A stretch of 63,732 bases of DNA from Streptomyces sp. CBMA123 (GTDB lineage Bacteria > Actinomycetota > Actinomycetes > Streptomycetales > Streptomycetaceae). The stretch is taken from positions 1-63,732 of the forward strand of contig NZ_MECK01000135.1 of assembly GCF_014596465.1 (NCBI RefSeq), in the 5' to 3' direction. The notes under the pieces were generated by a model. It saw only the letters and a list, made by a program, of their open reading frames with translations. It searched no databases and had not been told where the DNA came from. A program made the translations under genes and the position numbers. This document shows positions 58,901 through 63,732 of this stretch, piece after piece (positions within the stretch are counted from its first letter, which is position 1; each line of letters opens with the position of its first letter).

Positions 58901-59016
58901 GGCCTTCCTGCCTCCAGGGCCAGCGAGGCCAGTAGTTGGCGCCGTTTGTCGGAGTGGAGCGCCAATGGCTCTCCGTTCACCGACAGTTCAACTGATCCCA
59001 GGAGATGGAACTTCAT
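55954..59016 (-). CDS. SARP-type regulator (AfsR-like: BTAD, NB-ARC, TPR)
   Basis: A 1020-residue large SARP. The N-terminal OmpR-like DNA-binding domain (FHLLGSVELSVNGEPLALHS, LASLALEAGRPLSHTSLAYR) and the BTAD (DWHRYLELSQQARLLAANGQ onward, to about residue 255) are followed by an NB-ARC ATPase. The P-loop is GMPGVGKTTLALHAADLM near residue 315, with VLVLDDAANAAQIRPLLPPA and CGLLPLAIELAASRLKARP later. Repeated TPR units fill residues about 680-1010. Such proteins activate secondary-metabolite genes. No cluster is in this window. It is divergent from another NB-ARC gene. Confidence 0.93.
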   Translation of the reverse strand: MKFHLLGSVELSVNGEPLALHSDKRRQLLASLALEAGRPLSHTSLAYRLWDEEPPPSALTSLYSHVSHLRALLRRAARATGTENSREAPTIDTRSHTYTLRADPQLIDWHRYLELSQQARLLAANGQDHQARTVLSRAEELWGGEPLAGLPGTWARNTRATMADQRFATTLQRIEIDLRIGRHHELIPELTALRENRPTDERLAGHLMTALHAAGRQADALAVYPAVVRLLRAHLATEPGEALTRLHRLMLNGEPLPGTLAQVSAAPPAAAAAAPVEPPGRHRLIGRREDLRRVLPGAGTGRGGVVTVSAILGMPGVGKTTLALHAADLMREQFPDGYVHLNLRAHIGNQPPLTPEAAGSLLLRRLGVPATTIPLDADEVFALCTETLSTRRAVLVLDDAANAAQIRPLLPPAPAALIIVTSRQRLAELPCSRPVFLDVLPVDDAVALFTNVVGPDRSTDRDRVVEIVNRCGLLPLAIELAASRLKARPSWTLDHLARRLARKARLAEIRSGTASIARAFEVSYQYLPAGQRSAFRLLGLYPGPDFGVHAAAALFGRTIDETDEVLEALLNCHLIVEISPERYQLHDLLREFAVALGVEEEQRDSAVDRLLRFALHAADQADLLLYPRRSRTRLPVDRQFDDMGDLLGDIEITSPASARTWLESEHAALIALTAQAHRTGYAETGAWLAHVLAGYLDAEAYWSEAQEMHRAAAAHWRSGTNDRQEARALIDLGATLANASRHDSAAEALERGLALARAEDDPDAAANALSLLGRVRWNQSRLRESLAIQEEALAIRQEIDDQWNVARCLANIGIVHRSMGNYELAVAAYSRALPISREFNDRVFELRILNNIGDLQLISGNTSDARRTFEQILHIGRGRISQFDLSVVHVNLAATLRIPAELDRALALYRSALETFRSVGSARYEADAINGLGSAYLAAGRHEEARDQYVAALGLARSIGTAREEATALRGAGQCEAALGNADNAIELLLAAVNLAESIGIADEATRARTALAELRTHQA

Positions 59017-59229
59017 GTGACGCCCCCCGCCGGTTGGCTACCAGCTTGCCGTGTCGCGGGTGAGCATGGCACGCGTACGGGGTGATCGGCTATACCACGA
59101 TGGGGTTCGGGAGATGGACCTTTGGGAATGTTCTCGACTTGACGACATGTCATCTGCTAATTGCACGCGGTTAATTCGTCGAAGGCGGGGGGAGCCAGTG
59201 ACAGGATCGGCCGTGGTCGGTGGTGGCCG

Positions 59230-61428
59230 GTGACGGATGCCAACCCGCCCTTCGGAGTCGTGCGCAACTCGCTGACCGGCGGCGGAGGGGTCGGTGGCTC
59301 GGTGGTGCAGGCGGGGACGATCAACGGCGGGGTGCACCTGCATGCCCAGCCGCTGCCCAAGCCGCGCCAACTTCCGCCCAGTCCAAGGCGGTTGATCGGC
59401 AGGGAGGCCGATCTGGCGGCGCTGGACCGGTCGTTGAGCCCGGGCGGCGGCGCGCCGGACGGAACCTTCGTGGTGACCGGCCCGGCGGGAGTGGGGAAGA
59501 CGGCTTTGGCCGCCCAGTGGTTGCGCGGCCAGGCCGGGCGCTTCCCGGACGGTCAGTTGTACGCCGATCTGCGCGGGTACGCGCCGGGTGGGCCGGCCGA
59601 TCCGGCCGAGGCACTGGGCGCGTTCCTGCGGGCGTTCGGGATCTCGCCGGTGCCCCGTGGTCTGGCGGAGGGCGCCGCGCTGTGGCGTTCGCTGGCGGCC
59701 GAGCGGCGGATCGCCGTACTGCTGGACAACGCCTCGACGGCGGCCCAGGTCCGCCCGCTGCTGCCGGGTTCGGACGGCACGGTGGTCGTGGTGACGAGTC
59801 GGCGCCGGCTCACCGGGCTGGGGATAGACGGCGCGGTGTTCCGCGCGCTGGCACCGCTCGCGCCGGAGGCGTCGGCCGAGATCCTCGTCGAGCGGGTGGG
59901 CGAGCGCCGGGTGGCCGACGAGAGCGTCGCCGCGGCCGAGGTGGTGGACGCCTGTGCCGGGCTGCCGTTGGCGATCTGCCTGGCCGCGGCGCGGATCGCG
60001 GCGCGCCCGGCCCAGCCGCTCGCGGCGACCGCCGAGATGCTCGGGCGCGGTACCGACCGGCTGGCGGCGCTGAACGTGGAAGGGGAGACGGTGCGGGGCC
60101 TGCTGGACGCCTCCTACGGTGTGCTGGAGCCGGCGGCCGCCCGGCTGTACGGCCTGCTGGGCCTGCTGCCGTTCGCCGAGTTCACCCTGGAGAACGCCGC
60201 CGTCCTCGCGGACACCGACCTGGCCGGGGCCGACCGGCTGCTGGACGGTCTGATCGATGTGCACCTGCTGGAGGAGAAGGGCCCGGAGCGGTTCCGTTTC
60301 CACGACCTGGTCCGGCTGCACGCCGGGGCGCGCGGGGCGGAGGTCCGTGACGCGGGCCCGACCAGGGCCGCCCTCGACCGGATCGTCGACTGGTACCTCG
60401 CCACCGCCACGGCCGCCGAGGCCGTCGTCTCGCCGAGCCACCGCACCCTCGCCCGCGACTACCTGACCCACCCGCTCCTCCCGGCCCGGGAGTTCGCGGA
60501 CGACGTCCGGGCCCTGGAATGGCTGGACGGGGAGCGCGACCGGCTGGCCGACGTCCTGCGCTGGTGCGAGGAGCTGGACCGCCCCGCCGCCGCCTGGCAA
60601 CTCGCCGACGCCATGTGGCCGTTGTTCCTGCGGCTGCGCCCCGCTGGGCTGTGGGTGGCGGCCCACCGGATCGGTCTGCGGGCGGCCCGGGCGGCGCAGG
60701 ACCGGAACGGCGAGCTGCGGATGCTCACCTCCGGCGGGGCGGGCCTGCGGAACGCGGGAGAAGGGGAGGAGTCGGCGCGTTGGTACGGCGAGGCCCTCGA
60801 CCTCGCCCGCTCCATGGACCACCGGCTGGGCCAGGCGCAGGCGCTGAACGGGCTCGGCCAGGCCCATCGGCTGGCCGGTCGACTGGACGCCGCCGCCGAG
60901 TGCCTGCACGAGGTGATCCGGCTCCGCGAGGCCGAGCACTACGTACGCGGTGCGGCGCTGGCCCGGCTGGCGTACGGCGAGGTGCTGTTGCTGGCGGACC
61001 GGGCGGCCGAGGCGGTGGAGCCCATCGAGCGGGCCCGCCGTGAGCTGTCCTCGGTCGGGGACGGCTACGAGGAGGCCCGTGCGATGGCCTTCCTTGGTCT
61101 GGCGTACGGCACGCTGGGCCGGGACAAGCCGGCCCACGACTGCTTCGAGCAGGCCCTCGCGGGCTTCCGGGCCCGGCGGTCGGCGCACTGGGAGGCGCGG
61201 ACGCTGGAACTCGCCGGTCAGGTCGAGGAGTCGCGCGGCCGTCCCGAGGCGGCACGGGCCCGGTTCGAGCAGTCCCGGGCCCGGTACACGCAGCTCGGCG
61301 CCGCGGCCGAGGCGGCCAGACTGGCCGGCCGCCTCGCCGCGTACGCCGTCGATCCCGCCGGTGATCCCGCCAGTGATCCTGCCGTTGATCCTGCTGTCAC
61401 CCCCCGCCCCGGCGAGCCGCGGTCCTGA
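59230..61428 (+). CDS. NB-ARC/TPR (STAND, NLR-like) protein with RHIM-like N-terminus
   Basis: A 732-residue STAND protein. Residues 25-38 form a glycine-rich motif (VVQAGTINGGVHLH) like the amyloid signalling motifs at the N-termini of bacterial NLR proteins. No effector domain precedes it. The NB-ARC follows (RRLIGREADLAALDRSL, P-loop VVTGPAGVGKTALAAQ near residue 87, IAVLLDNASTAAQVRPLLPG, ACAGLPLAICLAAARIAA). C-terminal TPRs (LGQAQALNGLGQAHRLAGRL, LELAGQVEESRGRPEAARAR) are the likely sensor. GTG at 59230. Its 3' end overlaps the convergent gene at 61397 by 32 bases. Confidence 0.86.
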   Translation: MTDANPPFGVVRNSLTGGGGVGGSVVQAGTINGGVHLHAQPLPKPRQLPPSPRRLIGREADLAALDRSLSPGGGAPDGTFVVTGPAGVGKTALAAQWLRGQAGRFPDGQLYADLRGYAPGGPADPAEALGAFLRAFGISPVPRGLAEGAALWRSLAAERRIAVLLDNASTAAQVRPLLPGSDGTVVVVTSRRRLTGLGIDGAVFRALAPLAPEASAEILVERVGERRVADESVAAAEVVDACAGLPLAICLAAARIAARPAQPLAATAEMLGRGTDRLAALNVEGETVRGLLDASYGVLEPAAARLYGLLGLLPFAEFTLENAAVLADTDLAGADRLLDGLIDVHLLEEKGPERFRFHDLVRLHAGARGAEVRDAGPTRAALDRIVDWYLATATAAEAVVSPSHRTLARDYLTHPLLPAREFADDVRALEWLDGERDRLADVLRWCEELDRPAAAWQLADAMWPLFLRLRPAGLWVAAHRIGLRAARAAQDRNGELRMLTSGGAGLRNAGEGEESARWYGEALDLARSMDHRLGQAQALNGLGQAHRLAGRLDAAAECLHEVIRLREAEHYVRGAALARLAYGEVLLLADRAAEAVEPIERARRELSSVGDGYEEARAMAFLGLAYGTLGRDKPAHDCFEQALAGFRARRSAHWEARTLELAGQVEESRGRPEAARARFEQSRARYTQLGAAAEAARLAGRLAAYAVDPAGDPASDPAVDPAVTPRPGEPRS

Positions 61429-61951
61429 GCCGGGGCCGTCCCGGCTCGGGGGTGCGGTAGCCGGTGAGGTCGACCCGGGTGAGTTCGGTCAGCCGTCGCC
61501 CGGCGGCGAGCCAGGCGTGCGCCAGCGAGCCGAGCGCCGGCGGCGGGACCGGTCCGCCGGGCGGCGCGCAGGCCCGCAGGACGAGCCGGGCCCCGGTCCG
61601 GGCGAGCAGCAGTACGGCTCCCGTCCGGTCCTCGGCCGTGGCCAGCGCACATCCGGGGTGCGCGGTCAGCACCCCGGCGAGCCGCGCGTGGAGGTCCGCC
61701 CCGGGGAACGGCCCGAGGTGCAGCACATCGGCGTACCGCCGTCGGCGGAAGCCCGCCGGCTCGGTGAGGTCGGCCGCGAGGTGCTCGTCCACGAAGCCGG
61801 GCCCGGGCCGGTCGCCGAGGTCGGGGCGCGGCCGGTCCGCGACCAGCAGTCCGTGGCGGACGCCGGCCGGGGACACCACCACCGCCTCGAACACCACCGC
61901 CGGGGAGCCGGCCACCGGCGCCAGCCGCACGGTGTGCGGTCCGCTGGTCAC
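61397..61951 (-). CDS. hypothetical protein coupled to the glycerophosphotransferase-like gene
   Basis: A 184-residue protein I do not recognise. It has HTVRLAPVAGSPAVVFEAVV, ADLTEPAGFRRRRYADVLHL and LTAHPGCALATAEDRTGAVL, and an Arg-rich end. There is no signal or membrane segment. Its GTG overlaps the stop of the upstream gene in a GTGA, so it is made together with that enzyme. Its 3' end overlaps the convergent NB-ARC gene. Confidence 0.65.
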   Translation of the reverse strand: MTSGPHTVRLAPVAGSPAVVFEAVVVSPAGVRHGLLVADRPRPDLGDRPGPGFVDEHLAADLTEPAGFRRRRYADVLHLGPFPGADLHARLAGVLTAHPGCALATAEDRTGAVLLLARTGARLVLRACAPPGGPVPPPALGSLAHAWLAAGRRLTELTRVDLTGYRTPEPGRPRLRTAARRGGG

Positions 61952-63231
61952 CCCGCCCGCCGGAAGTCCGGCAGGAGCGGGGCGTCCAGCGGAGCGGGCA
62001 GCGGCAGCGGCGCCGGCTCCGGGCCGTGCGCGGGCTGGCCGAGCCCGAGCACCCGGTACAGCAGCCGACGGGCGTTGCGGTCGAAGCGGCCGGGTTCGGA
62101 GCTGATCCGGTCGGCGATGGCCGTGTAGTCCTCCGGGCGGTACTGCTCGGCGGCGTAGGCGAGTTGCCCGGTGAGCGGGTGTCCGGGGGCGAGCGCGGGC
62201 GCCGTCCGGGCGAGCTGGGCGGACGGCGAGCGCGGGTTGACGTGGTGGTGCGGGTACTCGGCGAGCAGCACGGGGGCGCCGGTCATCGCGCCGTACAGGG
62301 TGACCGAGCCGTGGTCGCCGATGATGTAGTCCGCGGCGACCAGCAGCGGCCGCCAGTCCGTCTCCGGCGGCACGACCGAGACGGCCCCGCGCGCGGTGGC
62401 CATCGCCCAGGAGCGCACCTGCCAGGGGCTGTGCGCCGCGGCGATGTTCGGATGGGCCAGCAGCGCGGTGCGGTAGCCCGGCCGGGGCAGTTCGGTGGTG
62501 AGCCGGGGCAGGACGGTGTCGAGCCGGGTGAACAGCGAGCCGGCCCCCCAGGTGGAGGAGACCAGGACGAGCTTCTCCTCCGGTCGCAGCCCCAGGGCCG
62601 TCCGGTAGTGCTCCCGGTGCGGCAGTGCGGCGGCGATCCGGTCGTAGCAGGGGTCGCCGACCACCTCGGCGATCGGCAGGGCCTCCGGGCAGTTGCGCCC
62701 GAGTTCGGCCAGTTCCTCCTGGTGGGCCAGCGCGAACGAGACCGGGACGAGCCGGCCCTCCCAGCACAGGTAGTCCGGGCCGAGCTTGCGGGCCGGCCGC
62801 TCGCCGTCCGGTCCGCCGCCCCGGGGCAGCTTGATGTTGCCCGCCCCGTGCGGGAGCCGGACGACCGGCCCGTGCAACTGCTCCATCCCCTGCGAGCCGG
62901 CCGCCAGGACGAGGTCGAACTCGCGCCGGACGGCCTGCTCCCAGGGCAGTACGGTGGCGCCGAGGGCGAGCAGCGCCTCGGCCGTGCCCCGGTTGAACAT
63001 GTGCGGCGCCACCGTGAACTGCACGTGGATCCGCAGGTCCGAGGCGAGCAGCGAGTAGAAGTCGTGCAGCCGCTGGGCGTACACCATGGTCTGGGCGACG
63101 ACCAGGACCTTCTTGCGGTCCCGCAGCGTCTCCAGCGGCCAGGCCGCGCCGTGGGGCGTCCCGTTCGTGCGGTGGCTGTCGTGCGTCCCGTAGGTGGTCG
63201 TGATGTCCTGTTCCCCGTGCACCAAGGTCAT
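61948..63231 (-). CDS. CDP-glycerol glycerophosphotransferase-like (GT-B) protein
   Basis: A 427-residue protein with a GT-B-like layout. The N-terminal half has VLVVAQTMVYAQRLHDFYSL, FDLVLAAGSQGMEQLHGPVV and RLPHGAGNIKLP. The C-terminal half has KLVLVSSTWGAGSLFTRLDT, ADYIIGDHGSVTLYGAMTGA and PVLLAEYPHHHVNP, typical of the nucleotide-binding lobe of CDP-glycerol:polyglycerophosphate transferases. Streptomyces copies are sometimes mislabelled as translation initiation factor 2. It may build a teichoic-acid-like or other glycan. AAGGAGG precedes the ATG. Confidence 0.75.
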   Translation of the reverse strand: MTLVHGEQDITTTYGTHDSHRTNGTPHGAAWPLETLRDRKKVLVVAQTMVYAQRLHDFYSLLASDLRIHVQFTVAPHMFNRGTAEALLALGATVLPWEQAVRREFDLVLAAGSQGMEQLHGPVVRLPHGAGNIKLPRGGGPDGERPARKLGPDYLCWEGRLVPVSFALAHQEELAELGRNCPEALPIAEVVGDPCYDRIAAALPHREHYRTALGLRPEEKLVLVSSTWGAGSLFTRLDTVLPRLTTELPRPGYRTALLAHPNIAAAHSPWQVRSWAMATARGAVSVVPPETDWRPLLVAADYIIGDHGSVTLYGAMTGAPVLLAEYPHHHVNPRSPSAQLARTAPALAPGHPLTGQLAYAAEQYRPEDYTAIADRISSEPGRFDRNARRLLYRVLGLGQPAHGPEPAPLPLPAPLDAPLLPDFRRAG

Positions 63232-63391
63232 TCCGTTCCCCCTCCTTGATCGCAGGTCGGGGCCGTCGACGGGCCCCGCCGCCGATGCTCCCCGGGCCGG
63301 CTGGCGGATTCATTGACGAGACCTGGCGCGGGCTTGCGGAAACCTTGTGTCCGCTTGCCGCCGGGGCGTGGGATCGCTGGACACCGGGTAG

Positions 63392-63404
63392 GGTACTGAG
63401 TGCC
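63392..63404. promoter_or_regulatory. GGTACTGAGTGCC site, copy 1
   Basis: A 13-bp pseudopalindrome (GG-T-ACT-G-AGT-G-CC). The next direct copy starts 22 bp on, two DNA turns away, so dimers could bind side by side. Confidence 0.65.
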
Positions 63405-63413
63405 TTTACGAGG

Positions 63414-63426
63414 GGTACTGAGTGCC
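63414..63426. promoter_or_regulatory. GGTACTGAGTGCC site, copy 2
   Basis: Identical direct repeat of the site at 63392, preceded by the same G. It lies about 180 bases before etfB. Confidence 0.65.
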
Positions 63427-63528
63427 GTATTCTCTCGATGGAGCCTCTGACGCCAGTCGAAGAGATCCGACACGGCATGCCGGTCCAGGTGGCGCTTGCG
63501 GCGCGAGGACGGCTGCCGGGCCGGACTT

Positions 63529-63541
63529 GGCACTCAGTACC
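63529..63541. promoter_or_regulatory. GGTACTGAGTGCC site, copy 3 (inverted)
   Basis: The exact reverse complement (GGCACTCAGTACC), 64 bases before the etfB ATG. With the two upstream copies it may support repression by looping or serve its own promoter. Confidence 0.65.
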
Positions 63542-63604
63542 CTCGGCCTGACCTGAGGCCATGGATCCAGTGCATCCGTGCACCCGTGACAGGAGAAACC
63601 GCTC

Positions 63605-63732
63605 ATGAGCTTGAGGATCGTCGTCTGTGTGAAGTACGTGCCGGACGCGACGGGTGACCGTCGTTTCGCGGACGACCACACCACCGACCGGGAGGGTGTG
63701 GACGGCCTCCTGTCGGAGCTGGACGAGTACGG
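63605..63732 (+). CDS. etfB: electron transfer flavoprotein beta subunit (3' partial)
   Basis: The first 42 codons of EtfB. MSLRIVVCVKYVPDATGDRR is the family N-terminus, followed by FADDHTTDREGVDGLLSELD. The gene runs off the window end. EtfB with EtfA carries electrons from acyl-CoA dehydrogenases to the quinone pool. GGAGA precedes the ATG. etfA is expected just downstream. Confidence 0.9.
   Translation, partial: MSLRIVVCVKYVPDATGDRRFADDHTTDREGVDGLLSELDEY

Larger units (their letters stand above)
63232..63604. other. 373-bp spacer between the GT-like gene and etfB
   Basis: I find no supported gene here. The spacer holds three copies of a 13-bp site (see the separate entries) and a 37-codon frame from an ATG at 63438 (MEPLTPVEEIRHGMPV) without a clear ribosome binding site. 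GC content falls locally compared with neighbouring genes. Confidence 0.6.

Noticed and set aside
55954..63231. Biosynthetic gene cluster suggested by the SARP regulator
   Set aside because: No polyketide, peptide synthetase, terpene or RiPP enzyme lies within the window, so no cluster can be claimed.
63392..63541. HrcA CIRCE element
   Set aside because: The sites contain GAGTGCC and TTGGCACTC, but the halves are not 9 bp apart, and no chaperone gene follows.
63438..63551. 37-codon small protein before etfB
   Set aside because: No ribosome binding site is clear, and the frame crosses a predicted operator; kept only as a note in the spacer entry.
1..63732. tRNA or rRNA genes
   Set aside because: I saw no cloverleaf with the GTTCRANNC T-arm pattern in a plausible setting and no rRNA-like sequence; a tRNAscan run would settle this.

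Overview
This window is chromosomal DNA from a high-G+C actinomycete. Streptomycetaceae (Streptomyces or a close relative such as Kitasatospora) fits best. The reasons are very high GC, many GTG starts, frequent 4-base start/stop overlaps, an AfsR-type SARP regulator, an imuA'-imuB-dnaE2 mutasome, DinB/maleylpyruvate-isomerase-type proteins of mycothiol-using bacteria, an actinobacterial cytochrome bc1 b subunit and an F420-type PPOX flavoprotein. I see no rRNA, tRNA, CRISPR array, intact insertion sequence, prophage or complete biosynthetic gene cluster. The region looks like the variable outer part of a chromosome: short operons, each usually with its own regulator.

Layout. 1-10.3 kb: end of an FtsX-type permease, a TipA-like MerR regulator, a DUF2332 protein, a decayed pseudogene junction, a double SUKH-4 protein, a zinc-ribbon protein, a DinB protein, a RibD/DHFR-like protein and an ArsR-SRPBCC pair. 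10.4-16.2 kb: SOS mutasome imuA'-imuB-dnaE2 behind a LexA box. 16.2-25.5 kb: a Uma2 protein, a TIGR03084 protein, a GAF-LuxR regulator, an SDR-MerR-acyl-CoA ligase operon, GNAT and VOC proteins, and a divergent MarR/extradiol dioxygenase pair. 25.5-31.4 kb: an ECF42-type sigma factor with its DGPF partner, a secreted sphingomyelinase-like enzyme, LacI and DUF4436. 31.4-39.9 kb: gene relics, GNAT, a BNR-repeat protein, a flavin disulfide reductase, a hydrolase/WYL pair, thioredoxin, and a lipoprotein-sigma-anti-sigma operon. 39.9-43.8 kb: two coupled unknown genes, DUF1990-YndJ, DUF1876 and a PPOX protein. 43.8-48.2 kb: an orphan cytochrome b (QcrB paralogue), an MFS exporter and a TetR regulator. 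48.3-55.7 kb: Uma2, VOC, hemerythrin, DoxX, PP2C, a luciferase-like monooxygenase with its flavin reductase, and a DyP peroxidase. 55.9-63.7 kb: a SARP regulator divergent from an NB-ARC/TPR protein, a glycerophosphotransferase-like operon, and the start of etfB.

The most informative signals are regulatory and join genes that are not adjacent. (1) GGGGA-N4/5-TCCCC inverted repeats lie before both the tetR-MFS operon and the orphan qcrB, suggesting one drug-responsive unit that couples efflux with a spare respiratory target. (2) A pair of GTTCAAATTTGAAC-type sites about 40 bp apart, with the same promoter spacing, lies at the marR/dioxygenase locus and 26 kb away before doxX. (3) A LexA box covers the first possible start codon of imuA'. 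(4) A TGTCGA-N17-CGAC promoter precedes the DGPF-ECF42 pair. (5) The NB-ARC protein at 59.2 kb has an N-terminal glycine-rich VVQAG motif like the amyloid signalling motifs of bacterial NLR proteins. Short locus-specific tandem repeats (15-33 bp units) are unusually common, mostly at gene ends and in protein linkers.
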